Below, piece by piece: positions 36,449 through 43,304 of a stretch of 64,000 bases of DNA (position 1 is its first letter; each line of letters starts with the position of its first letter). The notes below the pieces were generated by a model that was given only the letters and a program-made list of their open reading frames with translations, was not told the DNA's origin and made no database searches. The stretch covers positions 502,415 to 566,414 of the forward strand of contig NZ_LN555523.1 of the NCBI RefSeq assembly GCF_900015215.1, read 5' to 3'. Made by a program: the position numbers and the translations under genes. The stretch comes from Romboutsia ilealis (GTDB taxonomy: Bacteria > Bacillota > Clostridia > Peptostreptococcales > Peptostreptococcaceae).

Positions 36449-36568
36449 GTGAGAACAATAAAACTGATAAATAAATTAAAAAGACTTAACAACCTTCTAA
36501 GACAAATTGTTAAGTCACTACTTTACCTAATAGCAATAAAAGAACTTATTTTATCGCTATTAAAATAA
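36449..36568 (+). CDS. Possible small amphipathic peptide
   Basis: Following AAAGGAGG is an open frame of about 36-39 codons (KLINKLKRLNNLLRQIVKSL...), amphipathic with a hydrophobic C-terminal half. The GTG at 36449 overlaps the ribosome-binding site, so the real start would have to be ATA 36458 or CTG 36464, both unusual. It resembles small membrane-active phage peptides in composition only. Confidence 0.35.
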   Translation: MRTIKLINKLKRLNNLLRQIVKSLLYLIAIKELILSLLK

Positions 36569-36574
36569 AATTAA

Positions 36575-36612
36575 ATATATTAAAGAGATACCCACATATC
36601 TCTTTAATATAT
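36575..36612 (+). repeat. 16-bp perfect hairpin in the leader after the operator promoter
   Basis: ATATATTAAAGAGATA / TATCTCTTTAATATAT around CCCACA. A T6 run follows 10 nt later, so it may terminate weakly. Confidence 0.7.
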
Positions 36613-36632
36613 ATTATCAGTTTTTTATTAAA

Positions 36633-36704
36633 AATGAAAGAATTATTAAAAACAATTTTTTACACAATAATAATTATTATGTTATTAAAAGTTTTATTTA
36701 GTTA
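36633..36704 (+). CDS. Possible 23-aa hydrophobic peptide
   Basis: MKELLKTIFYTIIIIMLLKV and three more residues form a single membrane helix. There is no clear ribosome-binding site, so coding status is doubtful. It lies just before the HTH gene. Confidence 0.25.
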
Positions 36705-36719
36705 AAAGAAGGTGAGAAT

Positions 36720-36917
36720 ATGAATAATCCATTTGAAGGATTAATGGCATTTTCAGATGCTAGTAAACGTTGGAAACTAAGTGACAGCACATTAAGAAAA
36801 GCTGTAAGCTATGGGAAGTTAGTAGAAGGTATTGATTGTAAAAAGTTTGGTAAGCAATGGATAGTAACTGAAACAGCTATGATAAGAGAATATGGAGAAC
36901 CAAAAGAAAGTAATTAG
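36720..36917 (+). CDS. Small helix-turn-helix protein
   Basis: 65 residues. AFSDASKRWKLSDSTLRKAV is an excisionase/MerR-like helix-turn-helix, followed by KFGKQWIVTETAMIREYGEP, the wing region. AAGAAGGTGAG precedes the ATG. It may be an excisionase-like or regulatory protein of the phage, and it lies downstream of the operator promoter. Confidence 0.6.
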   Translation: MNNPFEGLMAFSDASKRWKLSDSTLRKAVSYGKLVEGIDCKKFGKQWIVTETAMIREYGEPKESN

Positions 36918-36936
36918 ATAATAAAAAAGAACCATA

Positions 36937-36991
36937 CCCAATAGATTGGAATACAGTTCCCTAGACAAGAAATAGTATACCATCTATTGGA
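36937..36991 (+). repeat. Stem-loop leader upstream of the small membrane protein gene
   Basis: CCAATAGAT and ATCTATTGG (9 bp) enclose an inner GGAA/TTCC hairpin. It ends just before the ribosome-binding site, so it could affect translation of the next gene. Confidence 0.55.
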
Positions 36992-37018
36992 ATGAAAAAC
37001 AATAGGAGGAAATACAAA

Positions 37019-37252
37019 ATGATATACATAAAAGCAAAAATAAGAAGGTTTAATAGGGATTTTAATAAGGAGGAAAAGTTAGTGATAATACTTGGAAGTA
37101 TAGTAACTATATTAGCTGTAACTATGGGATTAATTTTCTTGTTGATGATAGCTAAAAAGATATTTGATTTATATATAAATTCAACAGCCCCATATTTCAT
37201 AAAGGCAATGAATAATATAATAGGATTTTTCTTTGAAGGTTGGACTTTATAA
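37019..37252 (+). CDS. Small phage membrane protein, 77 aa
   Basis: The ATG at 37019 follows AATAGGAGGAAA. A basic N terminus (KAKIRRFNRDFNKEEK) is followed by one strong membrane helix (LVIILGSIVTILAVTMGLIF, residues ~22-48) and a short hydrophobic tail. It is too early in the map for a lysis holin. The function is unknown. Confidence 0.5.
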   Translation: MIYIKAKIRRFNRDFNKEEKLVIILGSIVTILAVTMGLIFLLMIAKKIFDLYINSTAPYFIKAMNNIIGFFFEGWTL

Positions 37253-37270
37253 ATTTGAAAATTAATATTC

Positions 37271-37300
37271 AAAACAGGTATAATACCTGTTTTTATTTTA
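37271..37300 (+). terminator. Intrinsic terminator after the membrane protein gene
   Basis: AAAACAGGTA / TACCTGTTTT palindrome with T-rich tail. Confidence 0.8.
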
Positions 37301-37374
37301 TTTAAAGTTAATGAAACTTAATGACATTTTAATAATAAAGTATTATAATTATTCTTATAAGGGAGTTGTTAAAT

Positions 37375-37545
37375 ATGACACGAATACGTAAGGAAGTGAG
37401 TAGAACTAGATTTAGTACAAATGTAGACAAAAAACTTTTGGAAATCTTAGATGAATTATCAAAAGAAACTAAAATACCTAAGTCTAAACTAGTAGACACA
37501 GCTTTAGAAATGTTATTTGAAAAATATCAAATTGGAGGAGAATAA
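37375..37545 (+). CDS. Ribbon-helix-helix (RHH) DNA-binding protein, 56 aa
   Basis: The 56-residue sequence (VSRTRFSTNVDKKLLEILDE, then KIPKSKLVDTALEMLFEKY) has the beta-helix-helix pattern of CopG/Arc-type repressors. GGGAG lies 9 nt before the ATG. Its stop is 1 nt before the ATG of the nuclease gene, whose ribosome-binding site GGAGGAG lies inside this gene, so the pair is translationally coupled. It probably autoregulates the pair. Confidence 0.75.
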   Translation: MTRIRKEVSRTRFSTNVDKKLLEILDELSKETKIPKSKLVDTALEMLFEKYQIGGE

Positions 37546-37546
37546 A

Positions 37547-38647
37547 ATGGACTTTATAGATAAAATAAAACAGCATTCACAAAGAATAGAAATGGTAAGA
37601 GGTAATTTAGCTACAGAAGAAGCTACTAAAACAGCTTTAATAATGCCATTCTTTAGTTTATTAGGATATGATGTATTCAATCCTATGGAATTTATACCAG
37701 AATTTGTAGCTGATGTTGGAACTAAAAAAGGGGAAAAAGTAGATTATGCAATAATGAATGAAGGAAAACCTGTAATACTTATAGAAGCAAAAGGTGTAGA
37801 TGATGATTTAACAAAACATGATGCACAATTATTTAGATATTTTACAGTAACTGATGCTAAGTTTGCTATATTAACTAATGGTATAGTATATAAATTCTTT
37901 ACGGATTTAGAAGAACCTAATAAGATGGATGAAAAACCATTCTTAGTGTTAGACTTATTAAACATAAATGATATGCAAGTAGCTGAACTTAAAAAGTTTA
38001 CTAAAGATAAATTTGATATAGATACTATATTCAATACAGCATCAGAATTAAAATATAGCAATCTTATAAAGGCTCAATTAAATAGTCAATTAAATAATCC
38101 TAGTGATGAATTTGTAAGATTTATAATAGGTGATTTCTTTACAGGAGTAAAAACAGCTAATGTAGTTGAAAAGTTTAGACCTATAGTAAAGAAATCTATG
38201 CAACAATTTGTAAATGAATTTATGAATGATAAAATAAAAAGTATATTAAATAATGAAGTTGAAGAAGATAAAACTGTAGTTATTGCTCCAGAAGAAGTTG
38301 AAAACATAGAAGAAGTTGCTGTACAAGAGAATACAGAAAGTAAGATTGTAACAACAGAAGAAGAACTAGAAGGATTTAATATAGTTAGAAGTATATTATC
38401 AGAAGTAGTAGCTCCAGAAGATATACAATTCAAAGATGTTGAAAGATATTTTGGTATATTATATCAAGGAAATATAAGAAAATGGATATGTAGATTATAT
38501 TTCAATTCATCTAAAAAGAGCATAACAATATCTGATGAAAATAAGAGAGAAGTAAGATATTATATAGAAAATATAAGTGACATATATAAATATAAAAATG
38601 AATTATTAAGTTCATTAGATAAGTATTTAGAAAAAGTAGATGCATAA
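37547..38647 (+). CDS. Type I restriction HsdR N-terminal-like nuclease (COG4748 type)
   Basis: The 366-residue protein starts at ATG 37547. The N-terminal ~180 residues match the HsdR_N PD-(D/E)xK nuclease domain: KVDYAIMNEGKPVILIEAKG gives the D...E-x-K catalytic pattern, followed by QLFRYFTVTDAKFAILTNGI. No helicase motor is present. The C-terminal ~100 residues (YFGILYQGNIRKWICRLYFN) look like the separate DNA-associated domain of predicted type IV/IV-like restriction proteins. In a prophage it could act in exclusion of other phages or host DNA turnover (inference). Confidence 0.75.
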   Translation: MDFIDKIKQHSQRIEMVRGNLATEEATKTALIMPFFSLLGYDVFNPMEFIPEFVADVGTKKGEKVDYAIMNEGKPVILIEAKGVDDDLTKHDAQLFRYFTVTDAKFAILTNGIVYKFFTDLEEPNKMDEKPFLVLDLLNINDMQVAELKKFTKDKFDIDTIFNTASELKYSNLIKAQLNSQLNNPSDEFVRFIIGDFFTGVKTANVVEKFRPIVKKSMQQFVNEFMNDKIKSILNNEVEEDKTVVIAPEEVENIEEVAVQENTESKIVTTEEELEGFNIVRSILSEVVAPEDIQFKDVERYFGILYQGNIRKWICRLYFNSSKKSITISDENKREVRYYIENISDIYKYKNELLSSLDKYLEKVDA

Positions 38648-38796
38648 TTTGAAAGCAGGTGTAAAATCCTGCTTTTTACAATTTGTTTATAAGGATTTAA
38701 AACTTAAGTATAGATGTAGATTGATTATTATATTTTGAAAAAAGTAGATAATTTATATAAAATAGGTTATAATATAGTTAATAATAAACAAAAAAA

Positions 38797-38900
38797 GAAA
38801 TTACAATCTAGTGGAATAGAGCGTGATTTCTATGTAATAAACTAACAAAGTTAATTTTTATCTAAATCACTCTTATTGCCTGTAAGAGTGATTTTTATTT
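38797..38900 (+). ncRNA. Candidate antitoxin RNA (type I) antisense to the toxin 3' end
   Basis: A -10-like TATAAT (about 38,770) precedes AAGAAATTACAATCTA, and the stem ATCACTCTTA / TAAGAGTGAT plus T-run near 38,868-38,897 can terminate the plus-strand RNA inside the toxin ORF. The RNA would pair with the toxin mRNA 3' region. The 5' sequence is the same as the 5' end of the toxin mRNA on the other strand. Confidence 0.45.
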
Positions 38901-38976
38901 TGTCATAAATAAAACAACCTATAATACTCAATATTATAGCATCTGAATTATTCAATAAAAATGTTAAAATTTCCAT
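38851..38976 (-). CDS. Small hydrophobic type I toxin candidate, 41 aa
   Basis: MEILTFLLNNSDAIILSIIG begins the peptide; it continues with one membrane helix, then a charged tail (KITLTGNKSDLDKN). AAAGGAGGTGG lies 4-5 nt before the ATG. The promoter TATAAT lies at about 39,066-39,071. The leader begins AAGAAATTACAATCTA and the mRNA 3' end carries its exact complement followed by T7, so the 5' and 3' ends pair. Size, composition, antisense convergent RNA and end-pairing all fit type I toxins such as those of C. difficile prophages and SPbeta (YonT/BsrG). Confidence 0.6.
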   Translation of the reverse strand: MEILTFLLNNSDAIILSIIGCFIYDKIKITLTGNKSDLDKN

Positions 38977-39259
38977 ACATCCACCTCCTTTCCTCGGACT
39001 ATAGGAAAGAAGTCTTATCTTAGTACAGAAACCATCACTCTTAGATTGTAATTTCTTCAAGCTAAATTATACCATATATTAATTATTAAATCATTTGTTT
39101 TGTTTATAAAATTAATTTTTTATTCAAAATATTAGAAAAAAACAATCCATTTAAAGCCACGGAGAGCCTTTTCAAAATTATAGGTAATACTAAATATCCT
39201 TTTAAAAATGAGTATTACAAAACAAATCTTAAATATTATTAAAAAATTTTATATATTTT

Positions 39260-39289
39260 TTTACACTTGTCATTTTTACCGTATATAAT
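39260..39289 (+). promoter_or_regulatory. Promoter of the zinc-finger/helicase operon (phage promoter A)
   Basis: TTTACA (39260-39265), 18-nt spacer, TATAAT (39284-39289) in the context CCGTATATAATCACTTA. The same context occurs at 61,952-61,981 before the RNA polymerase gene. A short hairpin (AGTTC/GAACT) and tGTAGCTACa follow in the leader. Confidence 0.75.
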
Positions 39290-39356
39290 CACTTATCAAG
39301 TTCTTTAGGAACTAAAAAAAATTTAAAGATTATGTAGCTACAAAGGAGATAAGAAA

Positions 39357-39500
39357 ATGATAAAAAATGAAGTGATTAGAGCTAGAGTGAGCAAACAGGA
39401 AAAAGAAAAATATATGAAATTCGCCGAAAGTAAAGGTATGAAAATATCAAATTTAATAAGAACTTTATTAAATAAAGAAATAGAAAAAGAAAATAGATAG
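39357..39500 (+). CDS. Ribbon-helix-helix protein, 47 aa
   Basis: MIKNEVIRARVSKQEKEKYM followed by KGMKISNLIRTLLNKEIEKE is a small RHH-type fold. AAAGGAG precedes the ATG. It is the first gene of the operon with the zinc-knuckle protein and helicase, and probably regulates promoter A. Confidence 0.6.
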   Translation: MIKNEVIRARVSKQEKEKYMKFAESKGMKISNLIRTLLNKEIEKENR

Positions 39501-39522
39501 ATTAAAAAGGAGATTTAATAAG

Positions 39523-40341
39523 ATGAATAAAAGTTTTAAATACAAAAAAGAATGTAAAATATGCAATAAAACATTTGACACTAATACAGCAACATCAAAA
39601 TATTGTTCTGATGAATGTAGGGCAATAGCTAATAAAAATAGAACTTATAAACTTATTTGTGAAGAATGTGGAGAAGAATTTGATGGTAAAAATAAAACTA
39701 ATAAATTCTGTAGTGATGAATGTAGAAGAAAAAATATAAAGGAAAGATATGAGGTAGTTTGTAGTGAATGTGGAGTTGTATATAAAGCACCTATTGATTT
39801 AAAACATTATCCTTGTAAGGAATGTAGAGAAATTATAGAAAACTCTAAAGTAGAAAAAATATGCAGAATGTGTGGAGAAATATTTAAAACAAATGAAAAT
39901 ATAGAAGTTTGTAGTGGTTTATGTGAGTACAATTACAAAAGAGAAAATAAGTATAAATATAATATTAACATAGAGGAAGTTAAATCTATAGATAAACAAA
40001 TAAAAGAGCTTTTATTAAGCTATTCTGGAGTAAGATTGAATAAAAAAGAGCAAACAGAAATATATAAACAAATAAAAGAAATATCGAATTTACCTATTCA
40101 TAAATCAATTTATAAGTGTCTAAAAAGATATAATATATCTCATACTTACTTTGATACAGTTGATGGATGGTCACCTTTATTGATAAATACATCAGATGAA
40201 CAAGATATTGAAAAACAAATATTAATAGAAGTAAAAAAAGAATTATTACAACAAACTATAAATAAATATGAAATAACTAAACGTGAATTTGAAATGAAAA
40301 TAGAAAACATAAAACAAATTATAAAAAAATTAGAAAATTAA
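39523..40341 (+). CDS. Multi-zinc-knuckle phage protein, 272 aa
   Basis: Four similar zinc-binding repeats fill residues ~5-145: CKICNKTFDTNTATSKYCSD-x-C, CEECGEEFDGKNKTNKFCSD-x-C, CSECGVVYKAP..CKEC, CRMCGEIFKTNE..VCSGLC. The rest is helical with a C-terminal coiled coil. The repeats resemble zinc ribbons of HNH/transposase-associated and DNA-binding proteins, but there is no catalytic motif. AAAAGGAGA precedes the ATG. It lies 21 nt before the helicase gene and probably works with it. Confidence 0.6.
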   Translation: MNKSFKYKKECKICNKTFDTNTATSKYCSDECRAIANKNRTYKLICEECGEEFDGKNKTNKFCSDECRRKNIKERYEVVCSECGVVYKAPIDLKHYPCKECREIIENSKVEKICRMCGEIFKTNENIEVCSGLCEYNYKRENKYKYNINIEEVKSIDKQIKELLLSYSGVRLNKKEQTEIYKQIKEISNLPIHKSIYKCLKRYNISHTYFDTVDGWSPLLINTSDEQDIEKQILIEVKKELLQQTINKYEITKREFEMKIENIKQIIKKLEN

Positions 40342-40362
40342 TAAAAAGGAGATTGAATAAAA

Positions 40363-42096
40363 ATGACAGCAAGATATTTATCAGAAAAATTTAGTAAAGA
40401 ACAAGTAGAAGAGTTATTTACTACTAAAGGTAAAATACAAATGATTACAGCCCCTACAGGAGCAGGTAAGACTTATTTTGTGCAAACTAATGTAATTAAA
40501 ATAGCTAAAGGTGAATTTAAACCTTTTGGAGCATCACAAAAGAAAGCATTACTATTAGCTAATAGAAGTGCTTTAATAACTCAAATCAAAGAAGATTTAA
40601 AGAATAATTTGGATGCTACATACTTTGAAAGTATAAATGAAGAAGAGTATGTAAGTAAATATATAGATATACTTTCATATCAATCATTAGCTAAAAAGAT
40701 TTTAGAAGATATAACATTCTTAGAAAAATATAATCTAATAATAGCTGATGAATGTCATTATTTTTTAAATGATTATTGGAATAATACAACTCAATTAACC
40801 TTAAATGAGCTTATAAATCATTCTGTAGATAATACAATATTATTCTTTAGTGCTACTACAGAAGAATTGAAACATTTTATGGATATTATAAAAGATATAG
40901 AATTTGATGGAAGAGAACTTTACAATGAAGTTTTAAGTGTAGAAGAAAGTATGGATTTAGGATTTAATGATAGATTAGATATAGTTGTAACTAATGATGA
41001 ATTAGAAAATGTTATGCAACAAATACCAGCTGATGAAAAATTTATAATATTTGTAAATGAGTTTATGACTAAAAATAAGATAGAGGATTTAGTTAAGACT
41101 ATGAGTACAGATAAAAGAGCTATTGGTTTTATGTATTCTAAATGGGAACAACAAGGGAGAGGTTTTAAAGTTGATGAAGAAATGGCTAAAAAGTATGATT
41201 TAACTATAAATAATGAAAGTTTCTATGATGATTATATATTAGGAATAATAGCAAATAATGCTATGGATAATGGTGTTAATCTTAAGATGGAAGATTTAAA
41301 GCACATAGTCTTATTAAATCAATATGATTTTACACAAATAAAACAATTCATAGGTAGAAAAAGACATAATCCAAATAATCCAGAAGATAGAACTAATGTA
41401 TATATAATATCTCATAATAAAGCAGAGTTAGAGAAAATAAAAGTTAACTGTGATAAAACAATGGGATATGTAAAGGACTATGAAACACTAACTAAAGAAG
41501 AGTTTATGGACAAGTATATGGTAGATATAACTTTAAATAGTGTATGTATTCCTAAGTATGAAAATTCATATTTAGAAGGATTAAAAATGTTAGATAGAAC
41601 AAAATATAATGTGGAAAGAAACAATGATTTTCCTTTTATGATAACATTTTGTTTTGATGGAAATGTAGAAATACATCCTAATTATTGTCAAATAGAAAAA
41701 GTGGCTTGTAAGTTAAACATAATAAATGGTGTATTAGGGCAATTACAATATTGTACAATGGCTAAATTTTATGAAGTTAACCTAAGAAAATATTATAAAA
41801 ATGTATCAATAAAAGAAGTTAATAAAAGTAAATCACAGAAAAAATATTCAGCATTAGAAGAGATACCAGAATATCTTGATAACTTAAAAGGTGTAAGCAT
41901 AAATAAAGAACAATATAAAAAATTAAGAGAAGAATTTAAAATTAAATGGGATGTTAAGCATGAAAAGAAATTTACAGTTTTAGGTGATAAAGCTTTCAAT
42001 GAATATATAAGTCAGTTTGGTTATTGTATTATGAAAGGTAAAGGTAAAAAAGTAGGTAATACAATACCAACTATATATATTATAGCTAAAAATTAA
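40363..42096 (+). CDS. Superfamily 2 DEAD/DECH-type helicase, phage
   Basis: 577 residues. Motif I APTGAGKTYF (about 30-39), motif II IADECHYF (DECH), motif III FFSATT, and motif VI QFIGRKRH, so both RecA-like domains are present. The C-terminal ~200 residues are not a known helicase accessory domain to me. AAAAGGAG precedes the ATG. Being in an early-type operon with RHH and zinc proteins suggests a role in phage replication, recombination or transcription. Confidence 0.75.
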   Translation: MTARYLSEKFSKEQVEELFTTKGKIQMITAPTGAGKTYFVQTNVIKIAKGEFKPFGASQKKALLLANRSALITQIKEDLKNNLDATYFESINEEEYVSKYIDILSYQSLAKKILEDITFLEKYNLIIADECHYFLNDYWNNTTQLTLNELINHSVDNTILFFSATTEELKHFMDIIKDIEFDGRELYNEVLSVEESMDLGFNDRLDIVVTNDELENVMQQIPADEKFIIFVNEFMTKNKIEDLVKTMSTDKRAIGFMYSKWEQQGRGFKVDEEMAKKYDLTINNESFYDDYILGIIANNAMDNGVNLKMEDLKHIVLLNQYDFTQIKQFIGRKRHNPNNPEDRTNVYIISHNKAELEKIKVNCDKTMGYVKDYETLTKEEFMDKYMVDITLNSVCIPKYENSYLEGLKMLDRTKYNVERNNDFPFMITFCFDGNVEIHPNYCQIEKVACKLNIINGVLGQLQYCTMAKFYEVNLRKYYKNVSIKEVNKSKSQKKYSALEEIPEYLDNLKGVSINKEQYKKLREEFKIKWDVKHEKKFTVLGDKAFNEYISQFGYCIMKGKGKKVGNTIPTIYIIAKN

Positions 42097-42097
42097 T

Positions 42098-42165
42098 AGA
42101 GCAAAAAAGGTAGTTTTTTATATAATATTAATATACTTTAATCTAAAAACTACCGAAAAAACTCT
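42098..42165 (+). terminator. Inverted repeat after the helicase gene
   Basis: GGTAGTTTTT (42109) and AAAAACTACC (42144) are perfectly complementary around ~25 nt of AT-rich loop. It is a possible weak terminator. Confidence 0.5.
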
Positions 42166-42192
42166 TAAAAATAAACAATAAAAAATATACGA

Positions 42193-42286
42193 CACCAGCT
42201 TGTCTGGTGGCGACACGTTGCATTTGCGATAGCAAATCAATGTGTAAAGAAATTAATACTAGTTTTAAATGCTAGTATTTTTTTTG
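42193..42286 (+). ncRNA. Small structured RNA candidate with intrinsic terminator
   Basis: Three consecutive hairpins: CACCAG/CTGGTG (42193-42209), ACACGTTG..CAATGTGT with an inner ATTTGC-GATA-GCAAAT (42213-42245), and AATACTAG/CTAGTATT plus T6 (42255-42285), the last a good terminator. No ORF. The promoter is not identified. Confidence 0.5.
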
Positions 42287-42324
42287 ATTTAATATAAATA
42301 ATAGTTGAGCTTAAATACTCACTT

Positions 42325-42340
42325 GCTGGTTGCACCAGCT
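42325..42340 (+). other. tRNA acceptor-stem remnant (GCTGGTT-G-CACCAGC)
   Basis: The 7-nt 5' and 7-nt 3' acceptor strands of the phage tRNA-Thr (43,211) occur here joined by a single G, as if the whole interior had been deleted; even the preceding CTT and the discriminator T are the same. Confidence 0.45.
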
Positions 42341-42447
42341 CGTTCGTTTGGTTTGTGGAAGAAATAAGTCAAGTGTAATCATTCAGAGCTTATTATTCTG
42401 ACATATGAAGTGAGTTATGGTATCTCATTAAAAAACCACTCCTTTAT

Positions 42448-42494
42448 GCTGGCTTAAGACAGGCTTATTGTGGGTTCAATTCCTACAGCTGGCA
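42448..42494 (+). ncRNA. tRNA-like minihelix 1 (acceptor + mini-arm + T-arm, no anticodon arm)
   Basis: GCTGGCT (42448-42454) can pair with AGCTGGC (42487-42493) as a 7-bp acceptor with two central G-U pairs. TAAG-ACAGG-CTTA (42455-42467) forms a mini-arm, and GTGGG-TTCAATT-CCTAC (42470-42486) is a canonical T-arm. The discriminator is A and CCA is not encoded. At 47 nt it is too short for an anticodon arm. It may be a decayed tRNA or a functional tRNA mimic; a terminator-like hairpin pair follows at about 42,510-42,575. Confidence 0.5.
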
Positions 42495-42710
42495 AATAAA
42501 TATAAGACTTAAGATATTTCTCTTTTGTTTCTTAAGTCTTTCATTATAGATTGAATTATTCAATCTTCCTTTTATTTTTGAAAAGTGATGGCTCACTCTA
42601 AAAGCTACTTGTTTTAATCAAAAATCATTGAATTTATTCTTCATTGGATGTGCTATATAAAGTGGAGAATGTGTATGGTAGGACACTATAAAACCTACCT
42701 TCTTAAATAT

Positions 42711-42760
42711 GTTCGTGTGAGTAGGTCATTTTTAATCTGGTTCAATCCCAGACACGAGCT
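42711..42760 (+). ncRNA. tRNA-like minihelix 2
   Basis: Acceptor GTTCGTG (42711-42717) pairs with CACGAGC (42753-42759, one G-U). TGA-GTAGG-TCA (42718-42728) is a mini-arm whose loop also ends AGG. T-arm TCTGG-TTCAATC-CCAGA (42736-42752). Discriminator T, no CCA. The 7-nt linker between mini-arm and T-arm cannot hold an anticodon arm. The layout is the same as minihelix 1 with a different sequence. Confidence 0.5.
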
Positions 42761-42865
42761 ATTAAACTATTTGTTCAAATCGTAAAACTAGCAAAAATTT
42801 TAGAGGGACTTAGTGTTTAAGTTAAAAATTTCCAATATATTAATTGTCTTGGTGGTATGTTGGGC

Positions 42866-42896
42866 AAGCAGGTTGAAATATACCTGCTTTTACGTT
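42866..42896 (+). terminator. Intrinsic terminator after minihelix 2
   Basis: AAGCAGGT / ACCTGCTT around a short A-rich loop, followed by TT and a T-rich tract. Confidence 0.7.
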
Positions 42897-42924
42897 TTAT
42901 GATAAATTATTCCGAGGTGAGAAT

Positions 42925-43047
42925 ATGGAATATGGCATTTTTAAAGACAAACTAAAAAAAGAATTATGTAAATATAATATTAATTTAAATAGTAAAATAA
43001 TGGCTATAATATTCAAAGTACTCAATGAATTGAATATTATAGACTGA
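42925..43047 (+). CDS. Small phage protein, 40 aa
   Basis: GAGGTGAGAAT precedes the ATG, a convincing translation start. The peptide (MEYGIFKDKLKKELCKYNIN onward) is charged then hydrophobic and helical. No family is recognised. It lies inside the otherwise non-coding tRNA region. Confidence 0.5.
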   Translation: MEYGIFKDKLKKELCKYNINLNSKIMAIIFKVLNELNIID

Positions 43048-43210
43048 ATATAAAAATTTTTTTAAGAAAGGCTGACTTATAAAGGAAAGTCGGACTAATC
43101 TGTTGCGTGAGATTTTAGAGTATTAATCTAGTCAACTTGAGAAGTTGACATTGTTAAATTGTTTACTAATCAAAAATCAATTCTCTATCTAATTGATAGA
43201 GAACCTCCTT
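43048..43210. other. Hairpin-rich spacer before tRNA-Thr
   Basis: Perfect hairpins GTCAACTT-GAG-AAGTTGAC (43131-43149) and TCTCTATC-TAATT-GATAGAGA (about 43182-43202), plus an imperfect GCTGACTT/AAGTCGGAC. The stretch between helicase and terS is also where a cos packaging site would be expected. Confidence 0.45.
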
Positions 43211-43285
43211 GCTGGTTTAGCTCAATGGTAGAGCAATGCACTTGTAATGCATAGGTTATAGGTTCGATTCCTATCACCAGCTCCA
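43211..43285 (+). tRNA. tRNA-Thr(UGU), phage-encoded, CCA included
   Basis: A full cloverleaf: acceptor GCTGGTT/CACCAGC (last pair mismatched), D-arm GCTC-AATGGTA-GAGC, anticodon stem ATGCA/TGCAT with loop CTTGTAA (anticodon TGT at 43243-43245), variable AGGTT, T-arm ATAGG-TTCGATT-CCTAT, discriminator T and encoded CCA. G1-C72 and C2-G71 fit threonine identity. ACA is a common codon in these phage genes. Confidence 0.93.
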
Positions 43286-43304
43286 ATAAATATTATAGAA
43301 GGAT

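Larger units (their letters stand above)
38795..39057. repeat. 16-bp perfect inverted repeat bracketing the toxin locus
   Basis: AAGAAATTACAATCTA at 38795-38810 and its complement at 39042-39057. On the minus strand the right copy is the RNA 5' end and the left copy is the terminator-proximal 3' end. Confidence 0.85.

Noticed and set aside
36720-36917. Small HTH protein as the phage integrase or main repressor
   Set aside because: At 65 aa it has only a helix-turn-helix; no recombinase catalytic residues and no dimerisation domain. No integrase is visible anywhere in the window.
42097-43210. CRISPR array or repeat-spacer structure in the hairpin-rich non-coding stretch
   Set aside because: The hairpins differ in sequence and spacing; no regular direct repeat of 25-40 bp occurs and no cas gene is present.
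42896-43210. Additional complete tRNA genes
   Set aside because: Only 43211-43285 gives a full cloverleaf with D-, anticodon and T-arms; no other GGTTC-type T-arm with an acceptor match was found apart from the two reduced elements.
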